Part shown: one piece after another, positions 28,957 to 36,070 of the stretch
How the letters are laid out: each line of letters begins with the position of its first letter
Position numbering within the stretch: the stretch's first letter is position 1
DNA from: SAR86 cluster bacterium
GTDB lineage: Bacteria; Pseudomonadota; Gammaproteobacteria; Magnimaribacterales; TMED112
Direction: 5' to 3'
NCBI GenBank assembly: GCA_016779525.1
Contig: JADHNL010000008.1
Coordinates: 1-47,633, forward strand
DNA length: 47,633 nt
Translations under genes and position numbers: made by a program
The notes under the pieces: model-generated
The model's database searches: none
Told to the model about the DNA's origin: nothing
What the model saw: only the letters and a program-made list of their open reading frames with translations

Positions 28957-29680
28957 TACAATTTTTATTACAGGAGGAGCGAAACGAATTGGAAAAGCTA
29001 TCGTTGCACACTTCCATAAGATTGGGTGGAATATAGTTTTTCAATACCGCACCTCTTCAGAAAGTGCCCAAACAATTTCAGAAGAATTAAATGGAATAAG
29101 AAGTAACTCATGTTTTGCATATCAGGCAGATCTAGATTCTCTTGATGACATCAATTGGCTCTGCAATACCATTCAGAAAGATCATAAAAATCTTAAAGCA
29201 ATTATCAATAATGCCTCTACTTTCTACCCTAAACCGATTGCTGAAATAGATGAAGAGGATTGGGAGTCATTAATTTCCTCAAATTTAAAAGCGCCTATTT
29301 TCATTAGCAAATACTTAGCAGAGGATATAAAAAATAATAAAGGTTCTATCGTAAACATGGTTGATATATATGCTGAACAAGGTCTAGCTAACTATACGAT
29401 TTATTCTGCTGCGAAGGCAGGCCTTTATAACCTCACCAAATCCTTGGCCAAAGAGCTAGCCCCAAATGTCACTGTAAATTCTGTTTCTCCGGGAATAATA
29501 CTTTGGGATGAAACCAATCCTCCAGATGAACAAAAGCAAAATAAGATGCTGTCTGAGGTCCCGCTCAGAAGAATGGGTAATGAAAAGGACATAGTATCAA
29601 CAGTAGATTTCCTTGTTACAAAGAATAGGTATATGACTGGGAGAAATATTAATGTTGATGGAGGCAAATCATTGGGATGA
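28949..29680 (+). CDS. folM: SDR family pteridine reductase (FolM-like)
   Basis: Short-chain dehydrogenase probably reducing dihydromonapterin/dihydrobiopterin-type pterins. The N-terminal motif FITGGAKRIGKAIVAHFH has the KRIG variant (Arg at the third loop position) that marks the pteridine-reductase subgroup instead of the usual GIG. NNAS (AIINNASTFYP), YSAAKAGLYNLTKSLAKELAP (catalytic Tyr/Lys) and VNSVSPGIILWDE follow. Length from ATG 28949 is 243 aa. That ATG overlaps the cca stop in the 8-nt ATGAATAA; TTG 28940 is also in frame. Adjacent to fau, another folate gene, a little downstream. Substrate assignment is by subgroup motif only. Confidence 0.8.
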   Translation: MNNTIFITGGAKRIGKAIVAHFHKIGWNIVFQYRTSSESAQTISEELNGIRSNSCFAYQADLDSLDDINWLCNTIQKDHKNLKAIINNASTFYPKPIAEIDEEDWESLISSNLKAPIFISKYLAEDIKNNKGSIVNMVDIYAEQGLANYTIYSAAKAGLYNLTKSLAKELAPNVTVNSVSPGIILWDETNPPDEQKQNKMLSEVPLRRMGNEKDIVSTVDFLVTKNRYMTGRNINVDGGKSLG

Positions 29681-29961
29681 ATGAACAGATAGTTGAGCTT
29701 CTAATAAGAGATAGAAAGTTTATTTTTAAGATTCCATATAGTGATTATCTACCGTTTAAAGAGGCAGAAAAAAAAGTTATTAAACTAATTGAAGAGATTA
29801 ACCCACCTGAGGATAAATTGGATTATGGTTTTGTTTACTCTGCGCTTAAGTTGGCTATCGAAAATGATAAATTACTAGAAAATACTGTCTCAGAAGCTAA
29901 CGAAACAGAAAAACAAATTCATACTCTCACAGAGAAACTGGAAATTTTTTTGAATCAGTGA
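29677..29961 (+). CDS. zapA: Cell division protein ZapA
   Basis: Small FtsZ-associated protein that bundles Z-ring filaments. The 94-aa protein starts MNEQIVELLIRDRKFIFKIPYSD, corresponding to the beta-hairpin N-terminal domain. It continues through AEKKVIKLIEEI into YGFVYSALKLAIENDKLL and a C-terminal coiled coil (to residue 94). Sequence similarity to ZapA is weak by eye. Its position directly before 6S RNA and fau, the conserved zapA-ssrS-fau arrangement, makes the identity convincing. ATGA overlap with the upstream SDR gene. Confidence 0.82.
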   Translation: MNEQIVELLIRDRKFIFKIPYSDYLPFKEAEKKVIKLIEEINPPEDKLDYGFVYSALKLAIENDKLLENTVSEANETEKQIHTLTEKLEIFLNQ

Positions 29962-29983
29962 TTAAAAAAAGTGAAAAAAATAC

Positions 29984-29989
29984 TATATT
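29984..29989 (+). promoter_or_regulatory. -10 box for 6S RNA
   Basis: TATATT sits 6 bp upstream of position 29996, exactly where the folded 6S RNA would begin. The -35 region (about 29961-29967) is only AT-rich, without a recognisable hexamer. Confidence 0.5.
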
Positions 29990-29995
29990 AGTTTT

Positions 29996-30160
29996 ATCTG
30001 GATCATTTGTTTTCAGAATTTACTCTAGAACCGATAATGTAAATCTAGGGAAGCGGATTCTACACAGCTGTGCGTTACCAAAAAGGGAAGCCTTACTATG
30101 TGGATGAGCTACCCACCTGACCTCAAGGGTTCAGGGTGACTGTTAACTATGATTCAGATC
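29996..30160 (+). ncRNA. ssrS: 6S RNA (SsrS)
   Basis: Long hairpin RNA that mimics an open promoter and sequesters sigma-70 RNA polymerase. Position between zapA and fau is the canonical locus. Landmarks shared with E. coli 6S: GAACCGATA at 30028-30036 (E. coli GAGCCGATA), GGGAAGCCTTA at 30085-30095, and the 3' block ACCTGACC...AAGGGTTCAGGGT at 30114-30137 (E. coli ACCTTGAACCAAGGGTTCAAGGGT). The closing stem is ATCTGGATCA (29996-30005) with TGATTCAGAT (30150-30159), ten pairs including one G-T. About 165 nt, slightly shorter than 184 in E. coli. Its 3' stem includes the fau ATG (30149-30151). Ends are inferred from the fold. Confidence 0.88.
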
Positions 30161-30697
30161 CTTCCTAAATCTAATATCCGAAAAGAATTTCTAGATAAGC
30201 GCTTGCAACTCAGTCTTAGCGAAAGGTTTACTCTTTCAAAAAAAATTCATAATAACCTAATTAAGCAATCTTCCTACAGAAAAAGTAAGAACATTGGAAT
30301 ATTCATGCCTATAAAAAATGAACCAATATTGTTTCCTGATTATAGAAAAATAAATTTTGTTCCTGTCATTAAAAATGAGCATCTGAAGTATTGTTATGTT
30401 GGCAATTTGTTAGTGCAAAAAAGTTTTAATATTCTTGAACCCATTAAAAGAGAGTATGTCCAAGCAAAGAAATTGAACTTATTGCTTGTGCCTTTTTTAG
30501 CATTTAATACAGACCTTCACAGAGTCGGTTATGGCAAGGGTTTCTATGATCGTCTTTTATCTCTAATTAGCCATCAGCACTATCGGCCAAAAGTATGGGG
30601 CATTGGCTATCAGTTTCAGCTCTGTCAAAACTCCTTCAACAATAAAAGTGATATAAGATTAGATAAAGTAATTACCGATCAAAAAATATATGGATAA
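30149..30697 (+). CDS. fau: 5-formyltetrahydrofolate cyclo-ligase
   Basis: Converts 5-formyl-THF to 5,10-methenyl-THF using ATP; this is the ygfA/fau gene normally found after 6S RNA. SNIRKEFLDKRLQLSLSER is the usual N-terminal region, GIFMPIKNEPILFPDY holds the substrate-binding segment, and LLLVPFLAFNTDLHRVGYGKGFYDRLL is the signature with the Gly-rich ATP loop (GYGKGFYDR). Length 182 aa. The only sensible start is ATG 30149, since downstream in-frame starts would cut the conserved N-terminus. This ATG and any SD (AGGG at 30133) lie inside the 6S RNA. Overlaps rpiA by 8 nt (ATGGATAA). Confidence 0.95.
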   Translation: MIQILPKSNIRKEFLDKRLQLSLSERFTLSKKIHNNLIKQSSYRKSKNIGIFMPIKNEPILFPDYRKINFVPVIKNEHLKYCYVGNLLVQKSFNILEPIKREYVQAKKLNLLLVPFLAFNTDLHRVGYGKGFYDRLLSLISHQHYRPKVWGIGYQFQLCQNSFNNKSDIRLDKVITDQKIYG

Positions 30698-31364
30698 AAA
30701 ACTTAATGCAGCAGAAGGCGCTTACAGCAAAATTCTTAATCTTTGTACAGGCGATATTATCATGGGTATTGGAACTGGCAGCACAACTGATATTTTCACT
30801 CAAACCTATATGCCTAAACTTAAAAATAGGATTACAAAAGTATATTCCAGCTCTGATAGGTCAACAAAACTTTTGCATTCTTTGGGTTTTACTGTTGTTG
30901 AAAGTTTGCCTACGACAAAGTGTATTGATATTTATGTTGACGGAGCCGATGAAATTGATATGGATTTAAATCTAATAAAAGGTGGTGGTGGCGCTCATTT
31001 TAGAGAAAAAATGCTCACAAAATCTTCATCTTGTTTTCTTTGCATTGCCGACGATTCAAAGAAAGTTAATGCTCTAGGAAGATTTGGAATTCCAGTAGAG
31101 ATAAAAGCTGAAAAATTGGACCATGTGAAAAAAAAATTATTGGAATACTTTCCTGAATTCTCTCAAAGAGACAACTTATCAGATAACGGCAATGTGTTGG
31201 CAGATCTAAGGGGGAAAATTTTAGATGAACCCATTAAATTTGAAAAAATAGTTAATAGCATTGAAGGAGTTGTGGAGGTTGGCATATTTGCAATAGATAA
31301 ACCAAGCCTTGCAATAGTCGGCCTTGCAGATGGCTATGAATTAATAGAATCTTCAATGGCCTGA
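30690..31364 (+). CDS. rpiA: Ribose-5-phosphate isomerase A
   Basis: Interconverts ribose 5-phosphate and ribulose 5-phosphate. MGIGTGSTTDIF (phosphate loop), YSSSDRSTKLL, IDIYVDGADEIDMDLNLIKGGGGAHFREKML (catalytic Asp/Lys block), DDSKKVNALGRFGIPVEI and VGLADGYELI are standard. Length 224 aa (E. coli 219). It overlaps fau at its start and the convergent gpx gene by 31 bp at its end. With rpe in this window, both non-oxidative pentose isomerisation steps are encoded. Confidence 0.97.
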   Translation: MDKKLNAAEGAYSKILNLCTGDIIMGIGTGSTTDIFTQTYMPKLKNRITKVYSSSDRSTKLLHSLGFTVVESLPTTKCIDIYVDGADEIDMDLNLIKGGGGAHFREKMLTKSSSCFLCIADDSKKVNALGRFGIPVEIKAEKLDHVKKKLLEYFPEFSQRDNLSDNGNVLADLRGKILDEPIKFEKIVNSIEGVVEVGIFAIDKPSLAIVGLADGYELIESSMA

Positions 31365-31867
31365 ACGACCATCGAGTCTTTTGGATCAATTTTATGAGAG
31401 AAACTTTTAACTGTGCCATCTTTTGTGATCAAGTACTTATGAAAATTCCATCTAGGCCTCTCTTTTGTAGCTAAAAAAAGCTTTTTATAGAAAGGGTGGG
31501 TGTTCGCAGCACCAACATTTGTTAAAGAGAACAATGGAAAACTTATGTTGTAGTTTGTTTTGCAAAATTCTTCAACCTCCTGTTCTTCATTAAATTCTTG
31601 ATACAAAAAATTTCGTGATGGGAAACCCAATACTACAAAATCATCATCACTATAAGTTCTACTGAGTTCCTCTAATTGCTCATATTGGTAAGTAAATCCA
31701 CATTTACTTGCAGTATTTACTACCAATATTGTCTTGTCTTTGTATTTACAAAGATTCTGATACTCACTTTTGTTGAGTACTTTTACCTCTTCGTCTAACA
31801 AGGACGGGCATTCAGCATAGAAAATGCTTGATATCAATAAAATTAATAAAGTTCGAAGTTTAGCCAT
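31334..31867 (-). CDS. Exported glutathione peroxidase family protein (thiol peroxidase)
   Basis: Reduces hydroperoxides using thioredoxin or glutathione. The N-terminal hydrophobic signal MAKLRTLLILLISSIFYAEC suggests export to the periplasm. The peroxidatic Cys is C56 in VVNTASKCGFTYQYEQLEEL. WNF (W140-N141 in RPRWNFHKYLI) supplies two other members of the Cys-Gln-Trp-Asn tetrad. The third block, normally GFPCNQFxxQE, reads GFPSRNFLYQE (residues 81-91): the usual Gln position is Asn86 and the usual Cys is Ser84. It therefore lacks two characteristic residues of the block. Length 177 aa. It overlaps rpiA at the 3' end and may be coupled to a 29-codon ORF at its 5' end. Confidence 0.88.
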   Translation of the reverse strand: MAKLRTLLILLISSIFYAECPSLLDEEVKVLNKSEYQNLCKYKDKTILVVNTASKCGFTYQYEQLEELSRTYSDDDFVVLGFPSRNFLYQEFNEEQEVEEFCKTNYNISFPLFSLTNVGAANTHPFYKKLFLATKERPRWNFHKYLITKDGTVKSFSHKIDPKDSMVVQAIEDSINS

Positions 31868-31949
31868 TCGGTGATATGCCCAACAATAATACTAAGAATA
31901 TTAGACACAATACTACAAGCTCAAAAGATTCGGAAAGTTTTTCTCTCAT
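31860..31949 (-). CDS. Putative 29-aa single-span membrane peptide upstream of gpx
   Basis: ATG at 31949 opens a 29-codon frame encoding MREKLSESFELVVLCLIF (continuing LVLLLGISPNG), a charged N-terminus and one strongly hydrophobic helix. Its stop overlaps the gpx ATG in the 8-nt motif ATGGCTAA, the same geometry used by rpe, dnaG, folM and rpiA in this window. No strong Shine-Dalgarno is present (GGG 5 nt before the ATG). It may be a real small protein or leader peptide, or chance; I recognise no family. Confidence 0.4.
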   Translation of the reverse strand: MREKLSESFELVVLCLIFLVLLLGISPNG

Positions 31950-31990
31950 ATTACCCAACCAATAAAACCTCTCCAATTAAATACTTGTTT

Positions 31991-32016
31991 AAAAAAATGG
32001 GGCCATAGCCCCATTT
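31991..32016 (-). terminator. Intrinsic terminator (minus strand)
   Basis: On the minus strand: AAATGGGGC / GCCCCATTT (9-bp stem) around a TATG loop, followed by four further T residues to give TTTTTTT. No T run exists on the plus-strand side, so it is directional. It would end the candidate sRNA or read-through from the L,D-transpeptidase operon, about 110 bp after that gene's stop codon. Confidence 0.85.
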
Positions 32017-32052
32017 GTGTCAGTCATGGGGGAGAGGAGAGACTGACTTAGA
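31991..32052 (-). ncRNA. Candidate small RNA with anti-SD-like loop (putative)
   Basis: Minus-strand transcript of about 62 nt predicted from three adjacent elements: a promoter-like pair at 32059-32086, a 7-bp hairpin (32041-32047 with 32019-32025, GACTGAC/GTCAGTC) whose 15-nt loop (32026-32040) reads TCTCCTCTCCCCCAT, and an intrinsic terminator immediately after. A C-rich, SD-complementary loop plus terminator is the architecture of known bacterial regulatory RNAs with anti-SD loops. No homologue is known to me; it is inferred from structure only. The stretch 31950-31990 and the AT-rich 32087-32125 hold nothing else I can identify. Confidence 0.5.
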
Positions 32053-32058
32053 ATGTTA

Positions 32059-32086
32059 ATCTTAGCTAGTTTTTTATTAATATCAA
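32059..32086 (-). promoter_or_regulatory. Promoter-like pair for the candidate sRNA
   Basis: On the minus strand TTGATA (32086-32081) is followed after 16 nt by TAAGAT (32064-32059). The predicted start is at about 32052, just before the first hairpin of the candidate RNA. The -35 matches 5/6 and the -10 4/6 of the sigma-70 consensus. Confidence 0.4.
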
Positions 32087-32125
32087 TAGTTTTTATAAAT
32101 AAATATAAATATTTTTTATATTAGT

Positions 32126-32656
32126 TTAAAGCTTTATATTCACAGCTGTTCCAAGCGTGATTCTAGAAAAAAGATTGATAACATCTATATTTGACATTCG
32201 AATGCAGCCTTTCGAAGCCTTGCTACCTAATCTCCATTCTTCAGGTGTTCCGTGTATGTAGATATATCTTTGAAATGAGTCCACTCCAATACCTTTATTT
32301 TTACCTGGCTCAAGACCTTCTAGCCAAATTACTCTGCTTTGCACAACATCATCTTTAACTATGATCTTTTCTTCATCGTGTATAGGATAAATTTCACCAT
32401 TAAAGATACGACCAATAAGTCTGCCACCGTAAGGCACTTGTTCTCCTATCAGTTTTTTTACAGCATGTTTCCCTAATGGTGTTTTAAATGATCCTTCTTC
32501 AGACCCTTCGCCAAAAGCAGAAGTAGAAATTACATACTCTTCAATAATTGAGTCATTCTCAAGTAAAAATAATTTTTGTTCTGATATTGAAATCTCAATT
32601 TCCGTGCCACCAATTTTGCTCATAATCATAATTAAATAAAGGAGTATTGTTCTCAC
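32126..32656 (-). CDS. L,D-transpeptidase (YkuD domain)
   Basis: Periplasmic enzyme that forms 3-3 cross-links or attaches proteins to peptidoglycan. A short N-terminal hydrophobic stretch (MRTILLYLIMIMSKIGG) could be a signal or anchor. IEISISEQKLFLLENDSIIEEYVIST is the start of the YkuD domain, GSFKTPLGKHAV is the substrate-side motif, and IYIHGTPEEWRLGSKASKGCIRMSNIDVI contains the catalytic HxxG...SxGCxRM with Cys near residue 152. Length 176 aa, a single-domain enzyme. The GTG start overlaps the lnt stop (GTGA). It is the last gene of the miaB-phoH-ybeY-corC-lnt operon. Confidence 0.92.
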   Translation of the reverse strand: MRTILLYLIMIMSKIGGTEIEISISEQKLFLLENDSIIEEYVISTSAFGEGSEEGSFKTPLGKHAVKKLIGEQVPYGGRLIGRIFNGEIYPIHDEEKIIVKDDVVQSRVIWLEGLEPGKNKGIGVDSFQRYIYIHGTPEEWRLGSKASKGCIRMSNIDVINLFSRITLGTAVNIKL

Positions 32657-33888
32657 TCTTTTATTTTTCCTTGTAATATCACCATTAACAATACCAATGA
32701 AGAAAAAATTATTAATGGCCAGTTTCCGAAAAGCAAGAATACCGTACTTGTAGTATTTAAATATATATCATCAATAATGTAGCCATCTTTACCTCTAATT
32801 AATTTTTTATCCTCATATGAAAGAGAGGGTGAGACAATAGAGCTTATTCCATCTTTTGTTGATCTTGCTATCCACTTATTTGATTCTACTGCTCTTGCTT
32901 TTACATGCTTGTAATGCTGCAGTGGCATAGCATCTCCATACCAACTGTCATTGCTCACATGAAATATCATTGATGCATTTCTAGTTCTTTTTAAAAAGGT
33001 GCTATCAAAAACTAATTCCCAACATATAAGGCCAGATGCTTCATGTCCTTGTACAGAAACATTTGCTTGATTGGGTGCACCTGGAGATAAGCTTTTAAAA
33101 TATGGGTTAACAAAAAATGAACTTAATGAATTAAGCAATCCACCAAAAGGCTGAAATTCTCCGAATGGAACAAGATTCCTTTTATCTGTTTTTTCACCTG
33201 TTCTCAAATTAACAATTGAATTAAAAATATCCTCATCTCCAGTATAAAAACCACCAATTATTTCTTTGTCAGAATTTATCTCTAAATTTTGATTTAGTTG
33301 CGTAACGGCTTCAGGCCAAACAACAACATCAACATCAAGCTTATTTGTGACCTCTATCAATTTATCTAAATTTAGATTGACTGGTTGTATTACAGCTGTC
33401 TTTAAAGACATCACATTTTCATTTGATTGAAAGTGGCCTGGACCAAAAACCAATGAAAGAAAAATTACACCTGATAATGGAATAAACACCCTTCTTTCTT
33501 TTGATTTTGCAATTAGAGCAACTCCAAACACAATTAGAAAACTTGTTCCTGCAATCCCAACTATTGGCAACATTCCCCATAGCTCCTCTGAAATCATTCC
33601 AAGCTTCAACCAGGGGATGCCTGTCATTAGGTATGATCTGATAAACTCCAGCAAAAAGAACGCAGATGGAGCTATTAAAACAAAATATTTATGTGTCCAG
33701 TAATAACTGCATAATGCAGAAAAAAAACCAAAATATAAGGAGAGGTAAGAGATTAAGACTGCAGAGATAACTAGACTAACAAATATCCCAGCGCCATAGA
33801 AATTAATAGCACTGAAAATCCATGAAACATTTAAAGACCAAAAAACAATCCCTAATAGAAACCCAAAAAGAAATGGATGATTTTTCAA
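32653..33888 (-). CDS. lnt: Apolipoprotein N-acyltransferase Lnt (N-terminally short)
   Basis: Transfers the third acyl chain to lipoproteins at the inner membrane. Nitrilase-domain catalytic residues are in DVVVWPEAVT (Glu), KRNLVPFGEFQPFG (Lys) and ASGLICWELVFD (Cys). NDSWYGDAMPLQHYKHVKARAVESNKWIAR matches the conserved periplasmic block. Length is 411 aa against 512 in E. coli: it begins directly at PFLFGFLLGIVFWSLNVSWIF, which aligns with an internal transmembrane helix of longer Lnt proteins, so about one to two N-terminal helices are missing. The start is TTG, overlapping corC (TTGA); no upstream extension is possible without running through the corC frame overlap. Confidence 0.93.
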   Translation of the reverse strand: MKNHPFLFGFLLGIVFWSLNVSWIFSAINFYGAGIFVSLVISAVLISYLSLYFGFFSALCSYYWTHKYFVLIAPSAFFLLEFIRSYLMTGIPWLKLGMISEELWGMLPIVGIAGTSFLIVFGVALIAKSKERRVFIPLSGVIFLSLVFGPGHFQSNENVMSLKTAVIQPVNLNLDKLIEVTNKLDVDVVVWPEAVTQLNQNLEINSDKEIIGGFYTGDEDIFNSIVNLRTGEKTDKRNLVPFGEFQPFGGLLNSLSSFFVNPYFKSLSPGAPNQANVSVQGHEASGLICWELVFDSTFLKRTRNASMIFHVSNDSWYGDAMPLQHYKHVKARAVESNKWIARSTKDGISSIVSPSLSYEDKKLIRGKDGYIIDDIYLNTTSTVFLLFGNWPLIIFSSLVLLMVILQGKIKE

Positions 33889-34676
33889 TTAACTCGTACC
33901 GTTATTTTTTTTATTTTTCTTTGATCTGCAGAAGTTACCACAAGCTCTAGTCTATCTAATGCTAAACTTTCTCCGACCTTAGGCATAAAACCTATTTCTT
34001 TTAGCATATACCCTCCCAAACTTTCTGCTTCCGGGCAATCTAAAACAACATCAAAGAACTCTTCAAACTTTTCTTTCTCAATGGTCGCTGAAACAATAAA
34101 TTCATTATCGTTAATTTTTATAATCTCATCATTCTTTTCTTCATAAAACTCGTCCTCAATCTCACCCACAATCTCTTCTAAAATATCTTCAATTGTTATC
34201 AAACCTACCAGCATTCCATATTCATCTATTACCATTGCAAGGTGGGCACGATCTTTTTTAAAATCTTCTAACATAGAAGTAACAGATTTAGTTTCTGGTA
34301 CAATTTTTACTTCCCTGATGAGCTCATTTATATTGAAATCACTATTTGAAGAGCCGATGATCTCAATCAAATCCTTGACATGCAAAATTCCAATTACCCC
34401 GGCATTTTTTTCATCATAAACTGGATAACGAGAGTGGCGTGTTTCATTAAGAACACTAATTATTTCTTGTAAGTTTTGGTTTTCATTTAGTGAGGATATA
34501 TTAATTTCAGGAATCATAATTTCTTTAACTACTGTTCCTTTAATCTTTAGCACATTTTCAATCAGCTCTTGAATCTGCTCATCGTTAGGCTGATCAGAAT
34601 CTAACTTTGGCTCTGGGTTTAAATTTAAAAGATTTTTGAGCTTAGAGAATAAAGATTGCGAGGGGTCTTCTGACAT
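33885..34676 (-). CDS. corC: CorC family CBS/transporter-associated domain protein
   Basis: Soluble hemolysin-C-type protein linked to magnesium/cobalt efflux. After an acidic N-terminus come VVKEIMIPEINISSLNENQ and two CBS domains (about residues 65-185), with HSRYPVYDEKNAGVIGILHVKDL and AHLAMVIDEYGMLVGLITIEDILEEIVGEIEDE as landmarks. The C-terminal transporter-associated domain follows (FIVSATIEKEKFEEFF...ESLGGYMLKEIGFMPKVGESL). Length 263 aa. TAATG overlap with ybeY upstream and TTGA overlap with lnt downstream, the conserved ybeY-corC-lnt order. Confidence 0.94.
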   Translation of the reverse strand: MSEDPSQSLFSKLKNLLNLNPEPKLDSDQPNDEQIQELIENVLKIKGTVVKEIMIPEINISSLNENQNLQEIISVLNETRHSRYPVYDEKNAGVIGILHVKDLIEIIGSSNSDFNINELIREVKIVPETKSVTSMLEDFKKDRAHLAMVIDEYGMLVGLITIEDILEEIVGEIEDEFYEEKNDEIIKINDNEFIVSATIEKEKFEEFFDVVLDCPEAESLGGYMLKEIGFMPKVGESLALDRLELVVTSADQRKIKKITVRVN

Positions 34677-35140
34677 TATTTGTATGGATTATCTATACCA
34701 ATTGAGTTTAAAAAATTTGTTTCCTTTTTCTCCATAAATATAGCATCTTCTTCTTTGTCATGCATATAGCCAATCAAATGAAGCAATGAATGAAAAAGTA
34801 AATGCGAAAAATGATCCTCTAAACTTTTGCCTTGTTCTAAGCTTTCTTGAATTAAAATTTCTGCACATATTAATACTTCTCCATGACATTTATTTATAAT
34901 CTTTTTCGGTTGCTTTGATGGGAAAGCCAGAACATTTGTAGGTTTGTCTTTATCCCTAAATTGTTTATTGACATCCTTTATTTCCAGCTGTGTTAAAAAA
35001 CTTACTTCAGCAAAAATCTCCTCTATATGAAAAAAAGTTCTAAATTTCTCTAGCTTGCTTTCGAATTGTCCTAAAAATTTAGAAATTGATTTAGGGGTAT
35101 TGTGAAATTCAATAGTTACGTATTTATTCGAAATTATCAT
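34676..35140 (-). CDS. ybeY: Endoribonuclease YbeY
   Basis: Zinc-dependent single-strand endoribonuclease for 16S rRNA 3' maturation and ribosome quality control. The metal motif is LLFHSLLHLIGYMHDKEEDAIFME (HxxxHxxxxxH), preceded by NKQFRDKDKPTNVLAFPSK, the family block before the active site. Start chosen at ATG 35140 (154 aa): the alternative TTG 35152 would extend 29 bp into phoH, whereas ATG 35140 gives a 17-bp overlap like surA, rsmA and tatC, and has AGG just upstream. Between phoH and corC in the usual order. Confidence 0.95.
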   Translation of the reverse strand: MIISNKYVTIEFHNTPKSISKFLGQFESKLEKFRTFFHIEEIFAEVSFLTQLEIKDVNKQFRDKDKPTNVLAFPSKQPKKIINKCHGEVLICAEILIQESLEQGKSLEDHFSHLLFHSLLHLIGYMHDKEEDAIFMEKKETNFLNSIGIDNPYK

Positions 35141-36065
35141 ATGCCTGAACAATTTCTTGCACTAAGGGGTGTCTTATTACATCTTTTGCCTCAAAGTGAG
35201 TAAATTTTATCGAATCAATATTTTTCAGAACCTCAACGGAGTTTCTTAGTCCAGATGTAATACTCTTTGGTAGGTCTACTTGGCTCAAGTCGCCATTTAC
35301 AACTGCTTTAGATCCAAAGCCTAATCGTGTTAAAAACATTTTCATTTGTTCAATGGTAGTATTCTGCCCTTCATCCATAATGATGAATGCTTCTCTTAGT
35401 GTTCTGCCTCGCATATATGCTAAAGGTGCAATTTCGATAATATCCCGTTCAACTAACCTATTAACTCTTTCTGCGCCCAACATGTCGTGCAAAGCATCAT
35501 ATAAGGGTCTTAGATATGGATCAATTTTAGAACTTAAATCTCCAGGCAAGAATCCTAACTTTTCTCCAGCTTCAACTGCAGGACGAACTAATACAATCTT
35601 TCTAATTTTTTCCTTTAAAAGGTCATCAACTGCACATGCAACAGCTAGAAAAGTTTTTCCTGTCCCAGATGGGCCAACTCCAAAAGTAAGATCAGAGTTC
35701 TGAATATTCTCAATATATTCTTTTTGATTTTTGCCACGGGCAGTAATATTTACTCTAGGTGTTTTAATGTTTGTAAAGCCCTTTGCTTTATCATCATCAG
35801 AAAATTTTGCAGTATGCAAACTTAAGTGAACAAGATCTGGAGTAATTATAGAATTTAGCTCTAGTTTTTCTTTTAAATCTAAGAGAGCTGAAATAGCAAT
35901 GCCAACGTCGGCTTTTTTACCGGAGAGATCAAACTCAGTTCCGTTTTGGCTGACCTTAATTTTTAATGCCTTTTCAATCTGTTTTAGATGCTTATTGAAC
36001 TCTCCACATAAAAGTTGAAGGCGGTCAGGGCTCAGATTAGAAAAGTTTAAATTATGGTTATACAA
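35124..36065 (-). CDS. ybeZ: PhoH-like ATPase (YbeZ)
   Basis: Cytoplasmic P-loop ATPase that partners YbeY in RNA metabolism. FGVGPSGTGKTFLAVACAVD is the Walker A motif near residue 135. RKIVLVRPAVEAGEKLGFLPGDL and RGRTLREAFIIMDEGQNTT (Walker B, DEGQN) are diagnostic, and KAVVNGDLSQVDLP is the sensor-like block. A KH-like N-terminal domain precedes. Length 313 aa. The start is TTG at 36065, five bases after the miaB stop codon. Confidence 0.95.
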   Translation of the reverse strand: MYNHNLNFSNLSPDRLQLLCGEFNKHLKQIEKALKIKVSQNGTEFDLSGKKADVGIAISALLDLKEKLELNSIITPDLVHLSLHTAKFSDDDKAKGFTNIKTPRVNITARGKNQKEYIENIQNSDLTFGVGPSGTGKTFLAVACAVDDLLKEKIRKIVLVRPAVEAGEKLGFLPGDLSSKIDPYLRPLYDALHDMLGAERVNRLVERDIIEIAPLAYMRGRTLREAFIIMDEGQNTTIEQMKMFLTRLGFGSKAVVNGDLSQVDLPKSITSGLRNSVEVLKNIDSIKFTHFEAKDVIRHPLVQEIVQAYDNFE

Positions 36066-36070
36066 AAGCT

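Noticed and set aside
31995-32047. Plus-strand reading of the two hairpins as a GGA-rich (CsrA-binding) RNA
   Set aside because: The loop ATGGGGGAGAGGAGA does contain GGA units, but no T run or promoter is found on the plus strand; the minus-strand reading explains both hairpins.
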